Shown here piece after piece: positions 36,971 to 48,448 of a DNA stretch of 64,000 nucleotides; positions within the stretch are counted from its first letter, which is position 1; every line of letters starts with the position of its first letter. Both the position numbers and the translations under genes were made by a program. The stretch is taken from the NCBI GenBank assembly GCA_009103225.1, contig RHPI01002402.1, positions 653,412-717,411 on the forward strand, given 5' to 3'. The notes below the pieces were generated by a model, which did not search any database, was not told where the DNA came from, and saw nothing but the letters and a program-made list of their open reading frames with translations. This DNA comes from Chlorokybus atmophyticus (Eukaryota > Streptophyta > Chlorokybophyceae > Chlorokybales > Chlorokybaceae).

Positions 36971-39900
36971 ATGGTGGCGTCGGTGTACACGCCCGCCTCA
37001 AAGGGCACGCCGCCGGCGCAGGTACAACACTGACATTGCTGACATCTTCTTTGATTAAAAGAACCGAAAAGACAAAACACCAAATTGTTTCCGTATTTTA
37101 TGAATGTACGTAGGAGGTCGACGGGATGCCAAACAGGCATCAAGGTTTCAACTCATCCACTGAATACGACCGATCTACACTATATCATCGTGCACCGGCC
37201 TAGCAGTGTCTGCAAGCGTAATAATGTTTAGTTCGTTTCATCGATTCATTGTTCATCAGCTCGTAGTCTGACTGCGACCTTAGTCCTCAACTTGTACGCC
37301 GGTTCATGCTTTGGAGGCTAGAGTTTTCTGTTCGTTGGTGACACTCCAGCAGTGTGGCGACTTGAGTTTGCAATTGTGATCAGCCTGTCGAGCCATGCCG
37401 GCTTGCATGCTGACTAGTGTTTCACGCATTTTTCCAGCAATGTGGCGACAGCCATTCAAGAAACACGATCAGTTGCTTTTGCGACCATGATGGTATTTGT
37501 ACTCATCATAACTGAGCGCATGCTTTCTTTCTTTTGCACTCTTCAATGCACACTCCTGCGCTGAAATATGGCCAGCATAGTCCAATTCGTAAGGGCATGC
37601 AGGCTGAAGTTTTGCAAAAACAGGTGACCAAGTGAAAAAACCATTGGTTATTCGTGGCACATCTGCAAGGCAGTTATCACCGTGTGCGATATGCAGTGTC
37701 AGATTGCGTCGTAAGCAGCATGTGTAAATATAATGCATAGACTACGGGTGATTGAGGTGAACAAGTTACACATGATGTTGCAAGTACAGCTGTGTATATA
37801 TGTGTAAACACCAACACTTGCTCGAGTCAGCATGATAAGCTTGCTTGTCTGCTGCTGGCAGGCCGAAGACCCCACTTTAGAGCGTTCCTTCCGCGGTCAC
37901 CGCGACGCCGTGTCAGCCGTCGCGTTCAATCCCAATATGCGCCAGCTCGTGTCCTCCTCCCTCGACGGCGCGCTCATGGTCTGGAACCTCAAGCCGCAGT
38001 TGCGTGCGTACCGCTTCGCAGGACACAAGGCGAGTACCTCTGTTGGCGTGTCATGCAACACTACGTAGCTCCGGCGTGCGCGCGCGTGACGAGTATTGTT
38101 CATGTGTATGCGTGCGTGTGCGCGCGTCCAATGTTGGGTATGTTGCGTATGCAGGCAGCTGTGCACTCTGTGGCGGTGTCCCCCGCCGGCGGCCTGGTGG
38201 CATCGGGCTCGAAGGACCGCACCGTACGGCTGTGGTTGCCCACCGTGTAAGCACAGTACCTCCTGTGTCGAAGACTTCGCATTGCACACATGTTGCGCTT
38301 ATTAACTCGCGACCCTCTGGAGTCAACGATATACCACAATCAACAACGCGTATTTCATTTGTCACAGGGAGGGGAAGTCGACGGTGCTCAAAGCGCACAC
38401 CGGCACGGTGCGGTCGGTGTCGTTCTCGCGTGACGGCCGCCAACTCCTCACCGCATCGGACGACAAGACGGTGAAGGTAAACAGACAGCTGCATTGCCTC
38501 CATGACTTGCAATGTTGCGGAATTGATGATGCTTATACTTATCTTTCATTATCTATCGTGTGTACTGCAGGTCTGGTCACTACCCACGCAGAAGTTCCAG
38601 TTCAGTCTCAGCGGCCACTTGAATTGGGTGCGATCAGCAGAGTTCAGCCCAGACTGCAGGTAGCTATTGAATACTGCGTTTTTAGCACTTCTTTCGCCAG
38701 GTAAAAGTTGCATCTGCTTCAAGATGTTGTGACTGTGCTTAATGAACAGAGTCGTGGCGTCTGGTGGAGATGACAAGACGGTCAAGGTGTGGGATGTACA
38801 AACACATCGACTGCTGCACTCCTATGATGATCACAACGGGTATGCAACTACAAGTGCAGTCACTGCCGCAGCGTACAGCGCGTGCGCGCACGTGCGCACC
38901 CACTCAATATTTGCATCACACGCGCACATAAGCGTACACGCAAGCGCATAGCTGTGCATGTTCGTAACTAAGTGTGTGTTGTGCGCAGAATTGTAAACTG
39001 CGTCCAGTTCCATCCAGATGGCACGTGTGTGGCGTCCGCATCAGCAGACAACACCATCAAGGTACCGTTTACAATTGCATTCAAGCACTTGAAGCAGTAT
39101 TCTTACACCAGATGTTGCATCTCCTCGCAGATCTGGGACACGAGGTCAAACACCTTGGTACAGCACTATGCGGGTCACTTGGGAGCTGTAAACTCTGTCA
39201 GCTTCCACCCCTCTGGCAACTTCTTATTGTCTTCGTCAAACGACACAACTCTGAAGGTATGTGTTACACAGCTGAAACCTATCCTCGCCTCCACGCTGAG
39301 ATTTGTATCTGTGCACAGGTGTGGGATCTTCGAGAAGGCCACCTCTTTTACACGCTTCATGGACACGAAGGTGCAACGACCTGCGCCGTGTTCTCTCCCA
39401 ATGGAGACTACTTCGCTTCCGGCGGTGCTGACGAGCAGGTGTTACATGCTCACAGCAGTTGCATGCACACACTTGTGGTAGACTGCGATAGCAACTTGCA
39501 CACTGATTTTGTTTCCCCTTTGCTTGCAACTGCAGGTCATGATATGGAAGACCAACTTTGACCGTGATCTAGGTACACGATTGGCAGTTGTCTTCAGCCT
39601 GTTGTGCTGCATTGTAAACAGCACTTTAACTAACTGCATGTGCTTGTGCAGATAAGTACGTGCAGTCGAACGCAGCTCAGCAGGCTGAAGCCCTGCAAGC
39701 CACGATAGCACGGGAAAGGGGGGCCGCGGCATTGCCAGTGTCTTCTCCTCCATCACCAACTCCCTCAAGACCAAACTCCGCTCGCACTCGACAAGCGTCC
39801 CCCTTGCGCTCATCGCAGCAGCGCTCCATGTCTGCGGGAGCTAAGGTGGGTCGTTGACTTTGAGCTTGTTTGTGTTGCACGCGCGAGCATGTTGACGTGC

Positions 39901-40391
39901 GATTGCCAATGCTGTGTGGTATTTGTAGATTGCGGCGACGTTACCAACGCCGCAGCCGCAACCGGTGCCGGCTTCCATTGCGCGCACGGTGGATGCGAAT
40001 GCGAATCCGGGCATGGTGGAGTTTGTTGCGGAAGAGAGCGCGCCCACGCCGATGACAGAGCTCGAGTCAATGGCAGGCACTCTGCAGGTATTGGAAAGTC
40101 AACATGTCACATCTTGGTGCTTGTGTGATTGAGCACGGTGTGTACTCCATGCTCATATGCCTCTGTGCAGCACATTGTTGGGCAGCTGGATGTCATTACG
40201 CAGACAATGACGTTGCTGGAGCAGCGGCTTACGCTGACTGAGAACAAGGTGAATTACCTTGAAATAGAACTGTTATTGCACACCTGTCGCACATCACTAT
40301 GCATGTGCTCATGCACCGTTGCCGTATGTAGGTGAAGCGAATAAGTGATCAACTAGATCAGAGGAGTGATGGCCCTCCAGCTGCCAGCTAA
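36971..40391 (+). CDS. POC1: POC1 centriolar WD40 protein
   Basis: Structural protein of centrioles and basal bodies. Exons in phase: 36971-37021, 37862-38029, 38155-38246, 38368-38476, 38571-38659, 38750-38839, 38989-39061, 39131-39256, 39319-39438, 39536-39572, 39652-39845, 39929-40087, 40171-40248, 40332-40391; 481 residues. Seven WD repeats span about residues 18-300 (first [17 protein letters not shown]; then [81 protein letters not shown]), ending [13 protein letters not shown] Ser/Pro linker follows, then the POC1 C-terminal coiled coil [20 protein letters not shown]. Exon 1 ([17 protein letters not shown]) is inferred across an 840-bp intron and is the weakest part. The intron after 38029 has a GC donor (AAG|GCGAGT). 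The gene implies a flagellate life stage. Confidence 0.93.
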
Positions 40392-40832
40392 CACGGGCTG
40401 CCGGAACCAGGTTGTTCCATGTCATGCAATGAATTTCTTATCGCGCTTCTCTGCAACATACAATGTATGTGTATATAATATTGGACAGTCGGCACTGACC
40501 AGTGACTTGACCATAGTGTACCCTTACAGCCATGCATGTCAACAAGGTCAATAGCTCGATGCTTGGTCGAGCAGTGTGCACCTCAAATCGAGATTCTCCT
40601 GCAAGATGCTGATGACCAAGGCAATGCGTCAAGAATGGGCAATGCATCCTCCTTTGTTAACAAAGCGAGCAAACCCACAAGTGCTGGTGTTGGTGCGTAA
40701 GTTACCAACTCACCAGAAGGCAGCGATGAGGCAAGTGACCACACAGCGATACTTGTGGTGCAAAACAGCATCAATCAAACAACCAATGTCTCTATTTAGC
40801 GTGCAAAGCAAGAGGAACTGCTAACAACAGCG

Positions 40833-42648
40833 TTATGTAGTTTGTACTGCTTCTTGTGCAGCTCTAACAGCTGAAGGTATTTCGCCATCAGTCACCTTGA
40901 AGAATGTGTAAGAAAGCGTGAGGGTGTCAATCCCATCGCATTTAGGGTCGGTAGCAAATTCGGGATCCACATAGAAAAACACCGGCATGTCAATCTTCTC
41001 ACCCGGCAATAGCCGCTGCTCCTCAAAACAAAAGCACTGAATCTTGTTGAAGTACAATCCAGCCTGCCACGGCATCACGGTCTCAACAACACGCTACAAG
41101 ACTTGATGTGTGTGATGTCCGCACGACCAACAAGAGGGGTACTGACATGGTGTTTTCTGCTTACCCGCATTGGACTAACATTGTAGGTGGACACGCCTGT
41201 TACGGGCTCCTGGCTGGTGTTCTCTACAGTGTAAAATGCAAGTGTGCTATCACCGGGTCGCAGACGAACCTGAAAACACCAGGCATAATCAGACTGGTAT
41301 GCGCTTTATGCACAGTATCGCACGCATGCTGAGTATGATAGATACACACCTCGCGCTGTGTTGGCGTGAACTTCCAAGGCATGCCGTCCGCAACATCGGC
41401 ATTAAACTGGACCGTAAGTTCGCGCAACATGCTGCAATATGGACGTTAATCACCACGACGTTGCATGCACAGCTACTGCTACTTGAAATGCAATGTGCAA
41501 CTGCACCATAACAGCACGTTGTCACAAATCAAAGTACAAAACCATACTCCAAATCTTCCTGTGCGCACCTTTTGTCAACGGGTTTCGTAGCTTGCTGGGC
41601 TATCTTCTCTTCCAATGTCTAAAAGACGCGCGTGTGTGTGTATGTGTGTGCGCACGCGCGCGCATGTATGTTTGTCCCAACACCCACATGCAACAGTAAC
41701 AGTGCAAGTTGGATGTTGAACACCGGCATACCTGTTTTCTGCGCACTGTGCCGCCGTATCCCGTAGCCTGGCAGAACAATCTGTACAATGGCACGGCCGC
41801 GTACGTGGCGCCAATCATGCCAGCTGTTAGCGCCAACAGATACAGCAGGCCCGAGCGATTGCTGCGTTGTGTTGACGATGAGTCCGGGCGAGGGCGCCGC
41901 CCTGTTGTTGATGATGATGCCGTTGAACAAAAGCGCCTTAGCGGGTAGTCAGCCTGTGCAGGAAGGATTGAGGCATGCTATTGGCTGCGTCTACACATTG
42001 CTGGCAACTGCCGCACACATGAATGCAAACATAAACGGACCAACATGACAATGAATGCAGCCATGCTGTGAAGTAGTTAACTGCGCCAAGCACCGGGCAC
42101 AGTGCATTGCAGTTGAATAGATTTGCAACATACAACTACACTGTTATCAAGTGTTACCCAACTTGCAATTGACCAGTAAACTAATACAGCAGGACAAAAA
42201 GAGATGATATGCATGCAACAGCAGCGTAACAATCGTTACTACAAAAGATTACATGGCGGTTGACGCTGGACTGCGGTCTGGACGACGCAGCGACAGCAGT
42301 GTTGTGCACAGTGCTGCCGCTATGCGAGCCGTAGCTTCGCACGGGTTGCAGACATGCGCTACCTGTAGCTGATATGTTCATGCATGCTCGTACAAGAGGA
42401 GACGAGTGACGCAGTTTCTCTGCTCTCACAACTGCTGCTGCTGCCGCTGCGGACAGCTGCTGCCATGGCGACAACGATGACAACGACGACGACGATGACG
42501 TGGACGCCGCATGGCCTGAGGCCAGGCGCATGTGCTCGTCCAGCGTCAGCCGCTGCAGGCGTGCTGTCGGCCATTCCACCCAGGCCAATGCACTCGCGCT
42601 GGATGCTCGCCTGCCGCCCGCGACCACGGCGGCGGCGACGCTGCGCAT
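40833..42648 (-). CDS. COX11: Cytochrome c oxidase assembly protein COX11 (mitochondrial)
   Basis: Inner-membrane copper chaperone that delivers copper to the CuB site of cytochrome oxidase. Exons: 42648-42343, 41953-41732, 41618-41569, 41431-41350, 41269-41165, 41093-40833; 341 residues. The first exon is a long Ser/Ala/Arg presequence (MRSVAAAVVAGGRRASSASA). Next come the single membrane helix and YAAVPLYRLFCQATGYGGT, LTVQFNADVADGMPWKFTPT, AFYTVENTSQEPVTGVSTYN, and the copper-binding site FNKIQCFCFEEQRLLPGE with its CFCF pair, then MPVFFYVDPEF. The donor at 42342 (GTGCGA) is the least certain join. It is convergent with POC1 (about 440 bp). Confidence 0.94.
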
Positions 42649-43811
42649 GTCGGTGAGCTACACGAATGCCACTGGTCGATGGCTCCGAATTATAACAGCC
42701 GAACAGCAACTTCCTATGCACACACAAACAACAAAGCTGACAAAGCTAATGGTGAACATAGCAGGCCTAGCGAATCCTTCACCAGTGTGCAACTTGCACC
42801 GCAAAGGAGGGGACCACATTGGACCCGGAAATTGGTTTACTTTGAGGGCTGCATCCATTGACACCATACGGAACAGTTTAAACCTGTACTTCATGTTAAA
42901 TTGGAACAGGAACTTGTGCTAAATTGTTTGCAGCAACAATCAACCCCTTGTCATTATATAATTACGTTTCATGCAACTGTAGACAAACCGTGCTACCACA
43001 AGTTCCTTGTAACACCGCACCTCATATAGCAAGCTATGGCAGCAAAGGTTGCTATCATGCGAGAAGCTACATATTTTATTGATGTGATTCAACATTTACA
43101 AGTTGTATACAGTGCATATTTCCGACAATATGTGATCATCAGCAACTAACTTGACACAATAATAATCTGTACAATGCAGCGAACATATTCTCAATTGTAC
43201 AAGTAAAGCATATACATCCATCCGTTAAAAATAATATCGTGAGCACCGCTTCATGCGAGTACTCTTGACGCAATGGTCGTTGGGTGATCACCCCACTCTG
43301 ATAGTCACTCACTCTGGTCGTACCGATACCGACTTGCAATTTGATTTGCAAGGTGCAACTTGTTTCAGATTATCAACTGGTCCACTGTAGCTAACAGCTG
43401 AGAGCTATTGAACTTCAAACCGACAACCGTAACACATCACCCCACTCTGATAGTGAATCGCTTACTCACTCCGGTCGTATCAGTAGTGACTTGCAAGTTG
43501 ATTTGCAAGGTGCAAGTTGTGTCAGATTGTCCACCAGTCCACACTAGCTAATAGCTAGTGGCTGTTGAAACTCACATCATGTGTCACCTTAAAACATCCG
43601 CAGCGTATGTCACTTAACACGGTGCTGTCTGACTTAAATGGTGCTGGTTTTCGTCGCGATTTGTGACTCGTGTTTCACAAGTCGTGAACAGTCTTGATTC
43701 ACTTTGATTCACGACTCTCCACTCGCAAACAACAGTACACGTGGGCCAAGCGTCCTAACTGAAGTCCCCACATGCCGGCAAACTTTGCTGTGCCTGGCGC
43801 GCCTTTCCAGC
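42649..43811. other. Upstream region of the bZIP gene with a duplicated unit
   Basis: No gene seen. It contains the tandem duplication described at 43287-43572. It is the upstream sequence of both COX11 (minus) and the bZIP gene (plus). Confidence 0.5.
43287..43572. repeat. Tandem duplication, period about 150 bp
   Basis: Copy 1 (about 43287-43418) and copy 2 (about 43437-43572) share atcaccccactctgatagt, gacttgcaa-ttgatttgcaaggtgcaa, ttgt-tcagatt and tccac-tagctaa. Copies differ at many positions. It sits 240 bp before the bZIP start codon, so it may affect that promoter. Confidence 0.8.
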
Positions 43812-44572
43812 ATGACGATGACCGGCTACACGTTGCCCTCCGCGTCCACCTCCACGGCATCGCCCACCATCGAGTCGCTGTGGGAGGGAGCGATCGCAGC
43901 GACCGAGGTCAGGGAGCACCCGCAGGAGGTGGGTCAATTGTACAGCGACGATGCTGCGCAGATGACGAAGCTAAACAGCCACAGCCACAGCCACAACCAC
44001 AACCACAACCACAGCCATAGCCATAGGGATAGCCACAGCCATCATCACAACCAGCACAGCCAGCCCAACTCCGGCGGCAGCGACCCGGACGACCCCCTGC
44101 ACGACAACGACGAGCGGCGTGCCAGGCGCATGCTGTCCAACCGCGAGTCCGCCCGTCGCTCCCGCCAGCGCAAGCAGCAGCACCTGGACCAGCTGCGCAC
44201 GCAGGCGCAGCACCTGCGGCTGGAGAACGCCACCATCCTGAACAAGCTGCACTTCGCCGCCCGACACTACGGCACCGTCACGGAGGTGCGTCGTTGATAT
44301 CAGCGCAACTGTCCGAGCTTAACCACTCTTTGCGCGGTGATGTGTTGTTGGGCTCAATCGGGCAAAGAGTTGCCTAAGAACAAGCAGCTGCGGTGGTCCA
44401 GCTGCGTGCGCGTTATCAAAGCTATATACGGCGTCAGGTGTCTCACACTACTTTGTTCTCTCAGGAAAACAGGCAGCTGCGGGCCGAGGCGCTGGAGCTG
44501 CAGCACCGCCTACAGTGCCTGAGACAGGCGGTTAATCTGCCAGTCAACAACAAGGCGGACGTCGCCTGCTGA
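43812..44572 (+). CDS. bZIP transcription factor with His-rich segment
   Basis: DNA-binding dimeric transcription factor, plant type. Exons 43812-44285 and 44465-44572; 193 residues. The basic region (about 100-122) has NRESARRSR with the canonical Asn110 and Arg118 spacing, followed by a leucine zipper (LDQLRTQAQHLRLENATILN), interrupted by the intron and continued by ENRQLRAEALELQHRLQCLR in exon 2. Residues about 55-82 are almost all Ser/Asn/His (SHSHSHNHNHNH...), a possible metal-binding or phase-separating segment. The ATG at 43812 is the first in frame. It resembles plant group G/S bZIPs; target unknown. Confidence 0.92.
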
Positions 44573-45571
44573 GAGGGTAGAGTTCGATGGTTAGGGGTAT
44601 CCTCCTTTACTCCAGCATACACATACACAGGCACAAGTCAGAGTGTAGTGCGCCTCTCCCTTGGTGCTGCTAGAACTAGTCAGCCTGCATTCCACCCTGC
44701 ATGCGTGGCGACGGAGCAGATAGTATGGCAGATGCTAGTGTTGGGCTTCTTTCTCTGTTTGCACATTGTTAGACAGACCTTCATGGAGCCATCATGCACG
44801 CCGCCACCCGCATGTAGCACGCAGACAAGTTGTTGTAGAGTGTACATGAGGCTTGCTAGCCACAAGTAGCAGCAAGTACCTAGCTTCATGTAAATAGACA
44901 GCTCAATTTGAGCAACACATGCGTATTTCTTCTTTGGCACTACAGAGTGGTAAAACGCTGCTGGCTTCACGATGTGCTCAGGACCTGCTCTGCTGCTGTA
45001 TATTTTTTATCAACCTGGATGCTGGATGGTGCTCAGTGTTGGGACATGCATCGTTTTTGCTTATGCATTGCTGACGGCCTCAAGGCAGTGGCGCGCTTTC
45101 ATTTGCACATTCTTTGGTACATGTTGAGGTTGGTGCATGGCCCGCAAGAGAACATAGTATTTAAACGCACTACTGCTTGTTGCTGACATATGCACACAAA
45201 CAGTTTGTATTTGTAGCAGTGAGCAAGTGCCAACACAGAGAGCTTTGTGCCTGCCTAAGGTCAGTCCCGTGCGGCATACAGTGGCAACACGTATGAGCAA
45301 TACTCCAATACAACCATTGTGGCAGCCAGAACTTGCACAGCTCTCTGAGCAGCTTTCCACGAACATCAAAGCCAACTACCGCACCAACCGGCAATGCACA
45401 ACATGCTGCCGCATGCTGATTGGTGCGCGTGCAATGTTCAGCCTACGGTATGTACCAACCATGTTTGGTTGGTAGATACATGTTTTAGGCTCCCAATAAC
45501 ATTGCATGCTTTTACTGGGAGCCTATGCAACACGAGCAATGTATAATACAATTTCGGGTGGCTGGGTGGGG
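44573..45571. other. Convergent intergenic interval bZIP/acetyltransferase
   Basis: Nothing supported. It probably contains the 3' untranslated regions of the two convergent genes. Confidence 0.5.
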
Positions 45572-47633
45572 TCAAAACAGCTCTATGCGGCATTTGCTTG
45601 CCAGCTGAGCAATCTTGGCGTTGCTGTCCAACCTGTAAGGCAACCACTCTTCCAGCTGCTTGAAACCGAGCTTCTCGTAAAACTTGCGCGCCGAGTTCCA
45701 ATGCAGCACCGCCAGGTCTATCCTCTGACATGATCGATCCAGAGCTATGCGCGCAATACCTGTTAACATGTGTACGCAGAAAACATTGTCACTTATGTGA
45801 CTTGGACTGTATGCGTGTTTCATTGCCGTCTATGTTGGCTAATTGCAAACAGGGAGAGAATTGTGGGATTGCAGCACAGAGTGTGTCACTGTGTGCTTAC
45901 GTGCTAGCAAAGCTCGCCCCAAGCCGAAACCTCGCGCCAACTCCTTCACAAATAAGTCCTCAACATAGATCCCAGGCCGCCCTGCAAACCAACCAAAACC
46001 TATCAATGGATGATGAACAGAGAAGTATGACACAGACTGATTCAAACGAGAAACATTGCCGATGCGAGTTCAGTCATGAAGGCAGGACAATGCTGCTTGT
46101 GCATGACCACCTGCAAGTGAAGACACAAAATCTCAGATCCCTGCAGTGAGGTCATTGCCAGCGGCATGACTTCAGCATTTCAATGATAGCCCACTGCCGG
46201 ATTCGATGTCAATCGCAACGCGCATGACGGTATGAGTTAGTGTGTGTGTACCTTTCCAGGTGCTGTAAGTGTGAAAGAAGAGGGCGAAGCCAACAGGCAC
46301 GTTGTCCAGCTCCGCGATGAGCACTTCAAAGCGCGGCGTTGGGCCAAAACCGTCCCGCATATAGTCCGCCTCTGACATCTGCACCGTGCTCAGCGGCTCC
46401 TGCATATGTGCACGCATGCAGGCAGACTTGTCAGTGCATGCTCTCAGGCAATCAATGACCGATTGGGTGAGATTGCTGGTGAGTTAAACAGCAGCATGTG
46501 CATAGCAGCAACCATGCACCAATAACGCGCATGGCCTGTTTAAATGCTCAGGAGAGTCAGCTTCACGGGACAACTGACCGATAACGCTCGGCTGCGTTGT
46601 GTAACCAGAATTATAAGCTTCCAACATGCTAAGAGATTTCGTTGACGGTGTTCTCCTGTTTCCTCATGCATGCAAGCTGTCAGCAGCACCAAACACGACT
46701 CATCTCTTCAGGAGTTGCCTTGATGCAGCAGCGAGTGGCTGACACTGCTGCACAGGTCTGTGCTTCTTAGGTACAATTTTGTTGAAACAAGGGGACCAAG
46801 CCTTGAAGTCGCATCCTGCCTAGCATGCATGCACCACACAAGGGCATACCAACAACGTGTGCTGTGCATACTAAGCCACACATAAAGGACACGTGACTGA
46901 GCTTGATACCATCAACTGGTCCATAACAACTTGGATGTGGCTAACTGCTGCAGGAATTGGTGCAGAAACGCAGCCTGTTGACTGATTCGTGTAATTGTAC
47001 GTCACATTGTGTGCAAGCGCAACCCACCTTCTCAAAAGTAGCAAGCGCTTTGACGAGGTCCACAACGACGTGGCCATCCTGCGTGCAACCAGGTTGCTTG
47101 CTTTAACTTCATGCAACGACTGTCACGTGTGTTCAAGCGAGCGAGAAGTAAGCAAGAACTTGCAGACCCAAAGACCCAAAGACCCAAAGACAGGGCAGAG
47201 GTTGCGCGTTAGACAAGTCTGCAGGAGTAGGCACACTTCAGCACAATATAGAAGGGCATAGCTGCTTGGATGCAGGCAGCAGTGTGCTTGTCTTGGTTGT
47301 GAAGCCAGGCACTAAAGGAGCACAGTGGCAAGCGCCGACAAGAAGGTTATCTGAGGATCGTGAACAAGCATGTACCCAACTCTGTTTGTGCATTGTGTAA
47401 CGGCTGAAGCATGCTGAGTGCGCTGCGCCTCATACGCAGTCGTACCTAAGCTCACGCAAGCACACTGCAGTTGTAAACAGTAGTTGACCAAAGCGCAGCA
47501 CAGCAGGACTGGACGGCGTCGCTCCTTCTCCTACACGCACCTCACGTGTGGCTTCCCGGACGCGCGTCCTGCCAGCGTCGGCCCACGTTTCCAGGTTGGC
47601 CGCCGCGGCGGTTGATACCGGCGAGGCCGACAT
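45572..47633 (-). CDS. GNAT acetyltransferase, diamine/thialysine N-acetyltransferase-like
   Basis: Acetyl-CoA-dependent N-acetyltransferase of the SSAT/SAT2 group, which acetylates polyamines or thialysine. Exons: 47633-47541, 47078-47028, 46399-46252, 45981-45901, 45759-45572; 186 residues. Seen: TRVREATREDGHVVVDLVKA (start of the GNAT fold), VGFALFFHTYSTWKGRPGIY, VEDLFVKELARGFGLGRALL (motif A, with R-x-x-G-x-G/A-like pyrophosphate loop) and LAVLHWNSARKFYEKLGFKQ (motif B with the catalytic-type Tyr). The N-terminal 20 residues (MSASPVSTAAAANLETWADA) and a short C-terminal tail after WLPYRL are extra. All intron phases fit. Substrate cannot be told from sequence. Confidence 0.9.
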
Positions 47634-48448
47634 TGCCAAAAAACTTTGTACGCCTCCTCCTGCTCCTGCTCCTGCGCCCCCGCCCCCGCCTCCGCCTCCG
47701 CTGCGTGCAAGTGGCTTGCACTGTGATCGTTACTGGATCGATCCGCCGGATGGTTGGGAGAACGTTGCGTAACTAAGCTCTGAAGTGCACTTTAACCGCA
47801 CTTGAAGCCAGCCTGCGTGTAAAGCAGCCCAAATACACTTTTGCTTGCAATGTTTATTGTAGTTATGGCTGCTCATCAGAGCAGTGGCAATGCGTGATCA
47901 AACTACTGTCATGGTTGGGTCCAGTGTTTCACCAGCAGGCAGTTCAGGCCCCCACAGGTTGTGTGTTTTCGCAGCAACTGCACAGTTGATGCAGAGATGT
48001 CCAATACATATCGAATATATCCTCTATGATCGTGGTTCCACACTTTTGAGCTCACGTATAGGCATGGACTGTGGACAGACTGTGGCATAGGCAAGCAATG
48101 TGACCAAGCAACAAGCAACACCAACAGCAACAAGCAACCAGCAAGCTAGCTAGCAGCGGCAGCGAACAGGCCAAGTTAGCGGTAGCACAAGGCACAGCAG
48201 GTAGCAGCAAGTACGATAGCAGTAACGCGCTGGGCCCTCAGCAGCGCGTGAAGCATAGCAAGGCAGCAAGCAACGTATAGACAGAAAAGAGAGTTGGGCA
48301 TGACACTTCATTGTTACGTGCGTTGCATGCCAACGCTATGCAATCCGTGCAAACTGAGTATAGAGGGACAGAATTACAGGTGCACCTAGCTGGGTGACAA
48401 TGACATTCCGCGAACGGGCGCATGCAGAAACTCTACAACATATCTACA
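47634..48448. other. Intergenic interval with CAGCAA-type simple sequence
   Basis: No gene supported. Around 48100-48240 there is low-complexity AGCAA/AGCAG sequence. A proline-rich open frame at 47548-47772 (plus) overlaps acetyltransferase exon 1 and looks like a shadow. Confidence 0.5.

Noticed and set aside
43971-44267. 98-codon valine-rich frame on the minus strand
   Set aside because: It is the antisense shadow of the His-rich and basic regions of the bZIP gene.
47548-47772. Proline-rich plus-strand frame
   Set aside because: It overlaps the first exon of the minus-strand acetyltransferase, which has family and phase support.
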